From: Flavihumibacter fluminis
GTDB taxonomy: Bacteria; Bacteroidota; Bacteroidia; Chitinophagales; Chitinophagaceae
NCBI RefSeq assembly: GCF_021491375.1
Contig: NZ_JAKEVY010000004.1
Location: forward strand, 186,001 to 250,000
Length of the DNA stretch: 64,000 nt
Direction of reading: 5' to 3'
Shown: positions 8,520-16,458 of the stretch, in pieces
How the letters are laid out: each line of letters begins with the position of its first letter
Position numbering within the stretch: position 1 is the first letter of the stretch
Notes under the pieces: generated by a model
Database searches by the model: none
What the model was told of the DNA's origin: nothing
What the model saw: only the letters and a program-made list of their open reading frames with translations
Position numbers and translations under genes: made by a program

Positions 8520-10418
8520 TTGCAGCAGGAGATTCATTCCATTTTAAAACAGTACTGGGGGTATTCGGAGTTCCGGCCATTGCAGGAGGAGATAATCAGG
8601 ACTGCATTACAGAAGCAGGATTGCCTGGCACTCTTACCAACAGGGAGTGGGAAGTCTGTTTGCTTCCAGGTGCCGGCACTGGCACTGGAGGGAATCTGCC
8701 TGGTGATCAGCCCTTTGATTGCCCTGATGAAAGACCAGGTGGCGCAGTTACGTAAAAAAGGCATTTCAGCCCTGGCCATTCATACCGGCATGCCCTTTAA
8801 AGAGGTGAATAAAACCCTGCAACTCGCATCGAATGGACAGATCAAATTTTTATACCTGTCTCCAGAACGACTTCAAACCAACCTCTTCAAGGAATACTTA
8901 CCAGCCCTCCCGGTATCCCTGATCGCGGTGGATGAAGCACATTGTGTATCCCAATGGGGATATGATTTCCGTCCGCAATACCTGCAGATTGCGAGTTTAC
9001 GGGAAAGCCTGCCCGCAGTTCCTATTCTGGCGCTTACGGCCTCCGCAACCCCGTTGGTGCAGGAAGATATTCTGACACAGTTGCAGTTGAAGAATGCAGT
9101 GGTGCACAAGGGCTCCTTTATCCGCGAAGCCCTCTCCTACAGCTGTTTTGAAGAAAGCAGCAAACTTCCAAAGTTATTTGATATCATCTCCAAAGTGGAA
9201 GGCAGCAGCATTGTGTATTGCAGAAGTCGTAAGCGCACGGTGGATATCTGCCGCTTCCTGAATGAGCGGGGAATTTCAGCTACCTATTATCATGCCGGCC
9301 TGAATCAGGAGGATCGCAATGAACGCCAGCAACAGTGGACGCAAAATCAGGTACGCATCATTGTTAGTACCAATGCCTTTGGCATGGGCATCGATAAACC
9401 GGATGTTAGAACAGTGGTGCATTATGATGTTCCGGATTGCCTGGAGAATTATTACCAGGAAGCAGGCCGTGCAGGCAGAGACCGGCAAAAAGCCTATGCA
9501 GTCCTCTTATACAACCAGCAGGATTTGATTGAACTGGAGCAGCAACTGGAAAAAAAATTCCCCGACCTGGAAACAGTAAAAAAAGTTTACCAGTCAATGG
9601 CGAATTTTCTGCATTTGCCCACAGGTACCGGAGAGGGACAATCATTCGATTTTGACCTTACGTTGTTCTGTAAAAATTTTGACCTTGACCGAATGGTAAC
9701 TATTAATGCGTTGCAATTGTTGCAGGCGAATGGCTATTGTGCGTTAAATGAATCGGTATATGAACCATCGAGGGTACAATTTGTAGCGGATCGCGCCTGG
9801 CTGGAGCAGGTCGAGAAAAATTATCCGGCACTTGAACCTCTTATTAAAACCCTGCTCCGCACTATTGAAGGGATTTTCAGTTATCCAGGCATGATCTCGG
9901 AAAACTACCTGGCAAGGTTATTAAAAACAGAAAGAGAAATCATTATCACTCAATTGAAGCAGTTGGAATCACTCGGCATACTGAACTATGAAGCAGCCCG
10001 TGATCAGCCACAACTGGTTCTATTGACCGAACGGGTCAAAACAGAAAACATCCAACTGGATCTGAAAGCCATTGAACGCAGAAAAAAGCTTGCGAAAGAA
10101 CGACTGGACGCCCTCTTCCAATACACAACCGGCAGCACCTGCCGGAGCAGTTTTATTGGTCGGTATTTCGGGGATGCAGCCATTAAAGATTGCGGCATCT
10201 GTGATAACTGCCTGGAAAAAAAGAGAAAAGAAGCAAAACCTCAGCAATTACAAAATAAAATACTGAGTTCACTGGAAAATGGCGCCAAGTCAATAACCAC
10301 TCTTCAGTCTGAAATTGGCGACAATGCCAATCAGCAGGAATTGCTGCGTGTTATTCGTCTCCTTGAATCAGAACAGTTAATCAGGGTGCAAATCAGTGGC
10401 ATGGTGGAGCGGTTATAG
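8520..10418 (+). CDS. recQ: ATP-dependent DNA helicase RecQ
   Basis: RecQ-family 3'-5' helicase for recombination and repair. The 632-residue protein shows the RecQ motif 0 region near FRPLQEEII (about 18-26), Walker A TGSGKS (41-46), the DEAH box (138-141) followed by CVSQWGYDFRP, helicase C motifs (AFGMGIDKPDVR, QEAGRAGRD), and the RQC zinc cysteines near residues 540-563 (CRSSFIGRYFGD then CGICDNC). No clear HRDC domain is visible. The start must be a non-ATG codon: an in-frame stop (8514-8516) lies just upstream and the conserved N-terminus begins at the TTG at 8520. Immediately upstream is the purine tract, which may stand in for a ribosome-binding region. It is convergent with the HerA-like gene, 9 bases apart. 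Confidence 0.93.
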   Translation: MQQEIHSILKQYWGYSEFRPLQEEIIRTALQKQDCLALLPTGSGKSVCFQVPALALEGICLVISPLIALMKDQVAQLRKKGISALAIHTGMPFKEVNKTLQLASNGQIKFLYLSPERLQTNLFKEYLPALPVSLIAVDEAHCVSQWGYDFRPQYLQIASLRESLPAVPILALTASATPLVQEDILTQLQLKNAVVHKGSFIREALSYSCFEESSKLPKLFDIISKVEGSSIVYCRSRKRTVDICRFLNERGISATYYHAGLNQEDRNERQQQWTQNQVRIIVSTNAFGMGIDKPDVRTVVHYDVPDCLENYYQEAGRAGRDRQKAYAVLLYNQQDLIELEQQLEKKFPDLETVKKVYQSMANFLHLPTGTGEGQSFDFDLTLFCKNFDLDRMVTINALQLLQANGYCALNESVYEPSRVQFVADRAWLEQVEKNYPALEPLIKTLLRTIEGIFSYPGMISENYLARLLKTEREIIITQLKQLESLGILNYEAARDQPQLVLLTERVKTENIQLDLKAIERRKKLAKERLDALFQYTTGSTCRSSFIGRYFGDAAIKDCGICDNCLEKKRKEAKPQQLQNKILSSLENGAKSITTLQSEIGDNANQQELLRVIRLLESEQLIRVQISGMVERL

Positions 10419-10427
10419 ATCTAACCA

Positions 10428-11999
10428 CTACCACAATGATTTTTTCTTGCTGCTTCTTCCGCCAAGGCCCAATGCTCCCAGCAAAGTTCGGGTGATGGTA
10501 CTCGTGAGTGTGCGGGTAGCTTGTCTTCCAGCAGAACTGTTGAGCATTTTTTCCAGCACGGTTTTTTCTTCCTTCTTAGAACCGTTTGCCTTCGCTTCTT
10601 TAGCAGCCTGCTTCTTCGCTTCTTCGGCTGCTTCGAGTCCGGCTGCTTCTTCCAGTTTGGCAGTCAACAATTCATAGGCACTTTCGGAATCCACTTCCTG
10701 GTTGTATTTCTTAATCAACTTGCTCCCGGAAATCAACGCGGCTATTTCCTGTTCTGTCAGAATATCCATCCGGCTCCTTGGAGAGGTAAGCAATACATGC
10801 GCCAGGGGAGTTGGAATACCTTTTTCATTTAGTAGGGTAATGATCGCTTCTCCAATACCCAGCTGGGTAAGCAACTCGTCCGTTTTATAAAAATCCGTTT
10901 CCGGATAATTCTCTGCGGTTTGTTTGATCACTTTACGATCTGCGGCAGTAAAGGCACGCAGGGCATGTTGCACTTTAAGGCCCAATTGTCCGAGTACATC
11001 CTTTGGCACATCCATCGGGTTCTGTGTACAAAAGAAAATACCAATTCCCTTGGAGCGGATGAGCTTTACAATCGTTTCGATCTGCTGTAGCAGGGCTTCA
11101 CTTGCCTCCTGGAAAATCAAATGCGCTTCATCAATAAAGAGGACCAGTTTGGGTTTGTCCATATCGCCTTCTTCCGGACTGGAACCATATAATTCCGCCA
11201 GCAGCTGCAGCATGAAGGTGGAGAATAACTTGGGACGATCCTGCAGGTCCGTGACCCGCAAAATAGAAATCACCCCCCTTCCATCGTCGGAGATTCGCAT
11301 CAGGTCTTCCACCTCAAAACTTTTTTCTCCAAAGAAAGGATCTGCCCCCTGCTGTTGCAATTCTACCACTTTACGAAGGATCGTGCCGGTTGAAGTAGTC
11401 GATATTTTCCCATAGGCTTTCTCCAATTCTGCCTTCCCTTCATCACTCACGTATTGTAATACCTTGATGAAATCCTTGAGATCCAACAAGGGCAATTGGT
11501 TGTCATCACACCATTTGAAAATCATGGCTACGAGTCCGGCCTGGGTATCATTCAAACCCAAAATCTTACTCAGCAAAACGGGTCCGAACTCGCTAACGGT
11601 AGCCCTCAAGCGCACTCCGGGTTCATTACTGAGTGAGAGCAACTCCACCGGATAGGATATTGGTTGATACTCCATCCGGAGATGCTGGTAGCGTTCTTTA
11701 ATTTTATCATTACTGGCGCCGGCTGCAGCGAGTCCACTCAGGTCTCCTTTGATATCCATCAGCAGCACGGGCACGGAATTATCACTGAGGACCTCTGCCA
11801 ATACCTGGAGGGTTTTGGTTTTACCAGTACCAGTGGCACCGGCAATAAGCCCGTGCCGGTTCAGGGTTTTCAGGGGCAGCAGAATTTCTGCATCCGGAAC
11901 CGGCTGACCATTCAGTATGCCCACACCAATTTTAGCGGAATCACCTTTAAACGTATAGCCCTTTTTGATGGCTTCAATGAACTGGGTTGTATCTGGCAT
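10428..11999 (-). CDS. HerA-like ATPase, DUF853 family
   Basis: A 523-residue P-loop ATPase of the bacterial HerA/FtsK-like group (DUF853, E. coli YjgR type). The Walker A is GATGTGKT (residues 54-61), and the Walker B is LVLFIDEAHLIF, followed by a conserved IGIFFCTQNPMDVP. The last ~100 residues form a charged, Ala/Lys/Glu-rich helical region ending in SKKKSLW. HerA proteins form hexamers; archaeal HerA acts with NurA in DNA end resection. The role of the DUF853 branch is not established and no NurA-like nuclease is adjacent here. It is upstream-linked to the GroES-like gene (48-base gap, same strand). Confidence 0.88.
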   Translation of the reverse strand: MPDTTQFIEAIKKGYTFKGDSAKIGVGILNGQPVPDAEILLPLKTLNRHGLIAGATGTGKTKTLQVLAEVLSDNSVPVLLMDIKGDLSGLAAAGASNDKIKERYQHLRMEYQPISYPVELLSLSNEPGVRLRATVSEFGPVLLSKILGLNDTQAGLVAMIFKWCDDNQLPLLDLKDFIKVLQYVSDEGKAELEKAYGKISTTSTGTILRKVVELQQQGADPFFGEKSFEVEDLMRISDDGRGVISILRVTDLQDRPKLFSTFMLQLLAELYGSSPEEGDMDKPKLVLFIDEAHLIFQEASEALLQQIETIVKLIRSKGIGIFFCTQNPMDVPKDVLGQLGLKVQHALRAFTAADRKVIKQTAENYPETDFYKTDELLTQLGIGEAIITLLNEKGIPTPLAHVLLTSPRSRMDILTEQEIAALISGSKLIKKYNQEVDSESAYELLTAKLEEAAGLEAAEEAKKQAAKEAKANGSKKEEKTVLEKMLNSSAGRQATRTLTSTITRTLLGALGLGGRSSKKKSLW

Positions 12000-12047
12000 G
12001 AAAACAATATTTCCGGGTAAGATAATGGAAAAATGGAATTGGGTGGT

Positions 12048-12419
12048 TTAAAAATCCTCTTCCCTTTCCAGCATCAGAATGGCACTTTGGGGAACAATAA
12101 AATATTTTTCTCCCTCGTACATCACTTCGGTAGCGCCACTTACCAGGAAGATTGCAAGATCACCCTCGCGCGCCTGTAGTGGAATATATTTTACCTGTTC
12201 TTCAGACTGTTTCCAGGACTCATCTTCAGGAGGTGTGGGGATGGCATAACCCGGACCAGTCCGGATCACATACCCCTGTTGTACTTTTTCCTTTTCCTGT
12301 ACACCGGGGGGGAGATAGAGCCCACTGGCAGTTTGTTCATTCGGCTTAGAGGGACGAATCAGCACTCTGTCACCAATTACAATCAGTTTTTTTAGCTTAG
12401 CATCAGCTGTAAGGCGCAT
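12048..12419 (-). CDS. GroES-family co-chaperone-like protein (extended, no groEL nearby)
   Basis: The 123-residue protein has a Cpn10 fold signature: VIGDRVLIRP near the start, a mobile-loop-like segment TASGLYLPPG (about 32-41) and the C-terminal AILMLER. It is longer than GroES (about 95 aa) because of a ~20-residue acidic insertion (PTPPEDESWKQSEEQ) in the middle. No groEL is adjacent, unlike a normal groESL operon. Proteins like this occur beside ordinary GroES in Bacteroidota and Chlorobi; whether they cap GroEL is unknown. A plausible promoter and an overlapping palindrome lie at 12428-12473. Confidence 0.85.
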   Translation of the reverse strand: MRLTADAKLKKLIVIGDRVLIRPSKPNEQTASGLYLPPGVQEKEKVQQGYVIRTGPGYAIPTPPEDESWKQSEEQVKYIPLQAREGDLAIFLVSGATEVMYEGEKYFIVPQSAILMLEREEDF

Positions 12420-12427
12420 GGAGATAC

Positions 12428-12473
12428 AATTTTGAAGGCTTCAAAATTACACAAATAACCCTATTCCGATCAA
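12428..12473 (-). promoter_or_regulatory. Promoter of the GroES-like gene with overlapping palindrome
   Basis: On the minus strand TTG (12473-12471), a 21-base spacer and TAATTTTG (12449-12442) fit the Bacteroidota promoter pattern, giving a start near 12438 and a ~19-base leader. A perfect inverted repeat, AATTTTGAA-GGC-TTCAAAATT (12428-12448), overlaps the -7 element and the predicted start, where a bound regulator would block transcription. Confidence 0.5.
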
Positions 12474-12482
12474 TTGGTCAAT

Positions 12483-13139
12483 TTAAATGATGCGCTTCTT
12501 TTTGGCCAGTTCAATTGCCTCAATTTTAGAATGTACCTGCAATTTCTTATAAATGTTTTCAATATGTCTGCGAACGGTAGAAGGGGAAATAATTAAATTT
12601 TCGGCAATTGCAGTGTAAGGAAGTCCTCTGGAAAGCTGTTCCAATACTTCCGTTTCCCGCTCTGAAAGCAGCACATCTTTCCCATCGGAAATCGTTTCCG
12701 GATGCAATGGAGACCGCATTAACTGCAGGGTTTTCATGGCAATGGAAGGGGTCATAACAGCACCACCTTCCAATGTTTGAATGATTGCATCATGTAAGGA
12801 AGATGGAGGTATCTCTTTTAACAAATACCCATCTGCTCCTGCCTGAATAGCATTGAAGATATTCTCATCGTCGTCAAAAACAGTTAATACAATAACTTTT
12901 ATCTGTGGGTAATTGCGCTTAATAAGAGCAGTAGTAATAATTCCATTTTGCTCCGGCATTTCAATATCCATTAATACCAGATCGGTTGTTCGGTCAGACA
13001 GTAACTGATCCATACATTGCAGTCCATTATTTGCTGTAAAGGATATCCTGATATCGGGGAATAGTGCAAGCTTTTCCCTTACGCTCTTAATCAGCAGCTT
13101 ATTATCATCTACAATGGCAATATGTATGTTCACAGCCAT
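12483..13139 (-). CDS. NarL/LuxR-family response regulator
   Basis: A 218-residue two-component regulator. The receiver domain (about 1-120) has the acidic pair in IVDDN, the phosphoacceptor Asp in LVLMDIEMPEQNG, and the Lys of YLLKEIPP. The C-terminal LuxR-type helix-turn-helix (about 150-210) contains LSERETEVLEQLSRG and STVRRHIENIYKKL. I choose the ATG at 13139, one base after the kinase stop codon (TAA G ATG), giving translational coupling; in-frame ATGs at 13148 and 13178 would add 3 or 13 residues overlapping the kinase. It is the partner of the histidine kinase directly upstream and probably regulates that operon, though no binding site could be identified. Confidence 0.93.
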   Translation of the reverse strand: MAVNIHIAIVDDNKLLIKSVREKLALFPDIRISFTANNGLQCMDQLLSDRTTDLVLMDIEMPEQNGIITTALIKRNYPQIKVIVLTVFDDDENIFNAIQAGADGYLLKEIPPSSLHDAIIQTLEGGAVMTPSIAMKTLQLMRSPLHPETISDGKDVLLSERETEVLEQLSRGLPYTAIAENLIISPSTVRRHIENIYKKLQVHSKIEAIELAKKKRII

Positions 13140-13140
13140 C

Positions 13141-14988
13141 TTATACATTTTTAGAATTTCCAATAGCACTGAATTCAATAGATGTTCCTTTGCCAGGATG
13201 AGAACTTAGCCGTAGCTCTTCTCCCAATTCCAGGGAACGCTTCCGCATATTATAAAGTCCGTTTCCGGCTTCCACCTCCTTTTCCACAAAACCTTTCCCA
13301 TTATCTGAAATAGAAAACAGCGTTCCATTTCCGTCTGAACTTATTTTAATAGCTATTTTATCTGCACCAGAATATTTGAGGGCGTTATTGGTTGCTTCCT
13401 GAATTATCCGGAAGATATTAAGTCCATCTATACCCGAAAACAAGCCTGTCTCCCAAACCTCGTCATCAACTTGCAACCTGACAGTACAATTTATAGGCGA
13501 TTGATTGATACGTTCAATAAAATTCATAATCCTGCTGTGTAAATCAGTGATACTGATACCGGTTTTATTCATAGCCCAGACAGTATCCCGTAACTCCTGG
13601 ATCGTTTCCTTTGCAAAGGAATTGATAGCAGACAGCTGTTTTGAAACAGATCCATCCTTATCATCAACATGATACCTAATGGTTTCAATGGTAGAAATAA
13701 TAAAACTTAACTGCGCCCCGATATTATCATGCAAATCTCTTGATATCAGTAACCGCTGTTCCTGGAGCTTATGCTGACTTTCAATTTTTTCTACTGCCAA
13801 CTGAATTTCACTGTCCTGTTGCTGTTTCAGATTCTTTAATACCTGCTGTTTGTACAAAAGAAATCCGATTAATGAAAGCGTTACAGCAAGTGCGGATAAT
13901 CCAAAAATCCACAAATTCCGGCTTTTGATCCGGAGTTCATTCTCAGTTAATTTTGCCCGTTGAACAAGAATCTGATTCTCCTTTTCAGCAGTTTCATATT
14001 TTGCTGAAATCTCCTCAACGTCTTTCACTTTTTTGGCATTATATAAACTATCATTAATCTGATTATATGATTTCAAACTTTGAAAGGCATTTTTATAATC
14101 CCCCAATGCCTCGTAATTCATCGTAATCTGATCAAAATTATATTTTTGAATGTCTGCAAAATTGATCTTCACCGCCACCGCATTACTTTTTCGAAAAAAC
14201 TCGTTTGAAAGCCCTGGTTGGCCAACTTCCTTGTAATACTCTCCCAATGCAGTATAATTCAACATTAAAGCAAAATCATCATTCAATGCTTTACGAAATT
14301 CAAGGGCCTGTTTCAAATACGCTTCTGCCTTTGTATAATTTTTAATCAGGAGTTGATTGTATCCAAGAAATTCCAGCGAGTAACCTATTCCGGTGGAATC
14401 ATTTCGTTTGCGCTGTATTTCCAACGAGGTAGTAAATCGCTTATTTGCTTCCTCATAATTGCCCTCGTCCCTAAACACAACCCCACTTTCATTATTAATC
14501 CGCGCTATTCCTTCCAGATTATTTTCAGCCACATACAGCGCCAATGCTCTATCATAGAACTCAAGCGCTCTCTTAGGTTGTCTTAATTTCCGGTACATTC
14601 TTGCCATATCGTCGTATAGCAAACCAAGTTTGTCCGGATTATCAGTTCTTTCCAGCTTTTCAAGTGCTTTGTAGTAATAAGCTGTTGAACTGTCAATATT
14701 TCCTAATCGCCCATAAGCATTACCAATAAACCGCAGGAAATCTCCCATATGTACGGAATCTTTCTGTTTTTCAGCCAGCAGATATCCAAATCCGGCAAGA
14801 TCAATCGTAGCCTGGTATTGAGTGAGATATATCTTAGTTAAGTGATTTTGCAGAAGTCCAATTCCTGTCCGATAGTCAGCCTCCTTTACAACCGCCTGTT
14901 TTATACTATCAACTGAATTACCATTTTGTGCGTATGCAATATTGTTGAACAATAAGAAAAAAAAGAGGACTAACTTACCAGCATTCAT
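13141..14988 (-). CDS. TPR-repeat sensor histidine kinase (HisKA_3 type)
   Basis: A 615-residue inner-membrane kinase with a secretion signal (about 1-20, VLFFFLLFNNIAYA). A periplasmic array of tetratricopeptide repeats follows (about 60-330, e.g. GNIDSSTAYYYKALEKLER, then YDRALALYVAENN). Next come a coiled segment and a single transmembrane helix (about 360-380, FGLSALAVTLSLIGFLLY). The cytoplasmic kinase core has the phosphoacceptor His420 (SRDLHDNIGAQL) and the ATPase N-box IIQEATNNALKYSG with DNGKGF. This architecture is common in Bacteroidota NarL-type systems, where the TPRs presumably sense a periplasmic protein. The ATG at 14988 is used; a GTG at 15000 would add four residues. The gene sits between an envelope-protein run and its regulator. 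Confidence 0.92.
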   Translation of the reverse strand: MNAGKLVLFFFLLFNNIAYAQNGNSVDSIKQAVVKEADYRTGIGLLQNHLTKIYLTQYQATIDLAGFGYLLAEKQKDSVHMGDFLRFIGNAYGRLGNIDSSTAYYYKALEKLERTDNPDKLGLLYDDMARMYRKLRQPKRALEFYDRALALYVAENNLEGIARINNESGVVFRDEGNYEEANKRFTTSLEIQRKRNDSTGIGYSLEFLGYNQLLIKNYTKAEAYLKQALEFRKALNDDFALMLNYTALGEYYKEVGQPGLSNEFFRKSNAVAVKINFADIQKYNFDQITMNYEALGDYKNAFQSLKSYNQINDSLYNAKKVKDVEEISAKYETAEKENQILVQRAKLTENELRIKSRNLWIFGLSALAVTLSLIGFLLYKQQVLKNLKQQQDSEIQLAVEKIESQHKLQEQRLLISRDLHDNIGAQLSFIISTIETIRYHVDDKDGSVSKQLSAINSFAKETIQELRDTVWAMNKTGISITDLHSRIMNFIERINQSPINCTVRLQVDDEVWETGLFSGIDGLNIFRIIQEATNNALKYSGADKIAIKISSDGNGTLFSISDNGKGFVEKEVEAGNGLYNMRKRSLELGEELRLSSHPGKGTSIEFSAIGNSKNV

Positions 14989-15081
14989 ATTTATTACCAC
15001 TTTTTACAGATCCGTTACCAAATACGATAACAGGCTTTAAAAAGATGAAATATAAATAATAAATTAGTCTATTTCAAGCTC

Positions 15082-15399
15082 TTATTTCAATAGTTGTAAA
15101 ATGGATTGCACATAAAGCCGAAGTTCGTTCACAAGATTTAAATGCCTGCTTTCTGTAATAGCCTTATCCATTTCATCCCCGGCCCACTCTAACGAGATTT
15201 TATCCCAATTGGCTGAAATCCGATCATACATGCGTGATTTCAATACATCAATTTCGTGTTGCCGGCTTTTCATAAGCTGCTGACGGCCTTCTTTAGAAGC
15301 AGACAAGGCAAGAAAAGCTTTACAATACATCATAAACAAGGGGATGCATAGCAGCAATAAACCGATCAGAAAAATAAAAAACAATGCAAGCGCTATCAT
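15082..15399 (-). CDS. Small membrane-anchored protein of unknown function
   Basis: I do not recognise this 105-residue protein. It begins with one strongly hydrophobic helix (about 2-30, ALALFFIFLIGLLLLCIPLF), followed by a charged, largely helical domain rich in Arg/Lys/Glu (for example RQHEIDVLKSRMYDRIS). It is therefore probably anchored in the inner membrane with a soluble coiled-coil-like part. It starts 7 bases after the 346-residue protein gene and 81 bases before the kinase, all on the minus strand, so it probably belongs to the same operon. Confidence 0.7.
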   Translation of the reverse strand: MIALALFFIFLIGLLLLCIPLFMMYCKAFLALSASKEGRQQLMKSRQHEIDVLKSRMYDRISANWDKISLEWAGDEMDKAITESRHLNLVNELRLYVQSILQLLK

Positions 15400-15406
15400 G
15401 ATTTTT

Positions 15407-16447
15407 TTATTGTTTTCTAATCTTTCTCCAATAGAAAAGCGCCCACATAAAAATCAGCAGAGAAAGCAGACCAATTAACACCGGTGCATATAAAACGAAA
15501 TGCTCCAGTGCATTTTCCAATCCTGTTATGGCATCCTTTTCTCCAATAGTCAAAGCAGGTGGTGTAAATTCAGCATAAGTGAGGGTTTCAAATGGGAGAC
15601 TGGAAAATCGTTCAATTTTTTCAAATAGATTTTTATGATTGAGTGCTACCGTACCAAAATCAAAATCCATTGATTTATTACCATAAACTATCACTAAATT
15701 ATCTTTAGGAGTTGGTGATAAATCCGTTTTGAATCCAACCAGTAATTGATTGATATTACTTTTTTTAAAATTAAACTCCTTTGAAATACCATTTAAACCG
15801 GCAGTAGTCAATCCATCCAGAAACTGGATATAAAAACGGGCCGTATCAATAGGTTGCTTCCAAACAGAACCGCTCTCCAATAAATATATAAATGCGTTTT
15901 TCCGCGTCTGATTATACCCGGAAACAAGCTTTGCATTGTTGGTATTCACTATAAAATAAACTTCTACCTGTCGGGTTTCGCCAGGTTTGAAACTCATTTC
16001 CCAAACATGCCAGCTATTATCAAATAAGGTGAAATTATCACTCTTGTCAATATTCATGCGTTCAACAGTAAGCCATTGCCCATCCGCTTTAATTTTAAAA
16101 TTACTGAGGGAATCCACCCGTACCTGATTCAGCAGGATATCTCCGCCATTATAGATGCCGTTGGTAGGGTATCCCATTTTAAAACGCAATTCCTCATTGG
16201 TGGTGTTTGAAAAAAAATACGCCCCCTTTACTACGGAAAACCCATTATACAACTGAATATAGATTGATTCTTTCTTCATTTGAATCTTTCTGAAAACCGA
16301 ACTGTCTTCAGGATACAACATAACAAATACAGCTCCGCCTGCATTCCAAACACCTGGCTGGGCTGCATTGGCCAACACTGTTTGATCCGGGAATAAAAAA
16401 TATATACCCAGTATCAGTCTTATTAAAAAGGAATTCAGAAAGCGCAT
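15407..16447 (-). CDS. Secreted/membrane protein of unknown function (DUF4424-like)
   Basis: The 346-residue protein has an N-terminal signal peptide (about 1-28, ending near VLANA), a ~280-residue extracytoplasmic beta-rich domain, and one C-terminal transmembrane helix (about 318-340, VLIGLLSLLIFMWALFYW) followed by a basic tail. The central part resembles DUF4424-type domains: LRFKMGYPTNG, then WHVWEMSFKPGETRQVEVYF. This is a tentative family match from motifs only. Topology puts the main domain in the periplasm, where it could report to the adjacent TPR kinase. It is 11 bases downstream of the MORN protein gene and 7 bases upstream of the small membrane protein. Confidence 0.7.
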   Translation of the reverse strand: MRFLNSFLIRLILGIYFLFPDQTVLANAAQPGVWNAGGAVFVMLYPEDSSVFRKIQMKKESIYIQLYNGFSVVKGAYFFSNTTNEELRFKMGYPTNGIYNGGDILLNQVRVDSLSNFKIKADGQWLTVERMNIDKSDNFTLFDNSWHVWEMSFKPGETRQVEVYFIVNTNNAKLVSGYNQTRKNAFIYLLESGSVWKQPIDTARFYIQFLDGLTTAGLNGISKEFNFKKSNINQLLVGFKTDLSPTPKDNLVIVYGNKSMDFDFGTVALNHKNLFEKIERFSSLPFETLTYAEFTPPALTIGEKDAITGLENALEHFVLYAPVLIGLLSLLIFMWALFYWRKIRKQ

Positions 16448-16458
16448 CCTATTTGTTG

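Noticed and set aside
8483-8755. 90-codon frame starting in the purine tract and overlapping the recQ 5' end
   Set aside because: It is out of frame with the conserved RecQ N-terminus, and its product has no features. It arises from the low-complexity tract.
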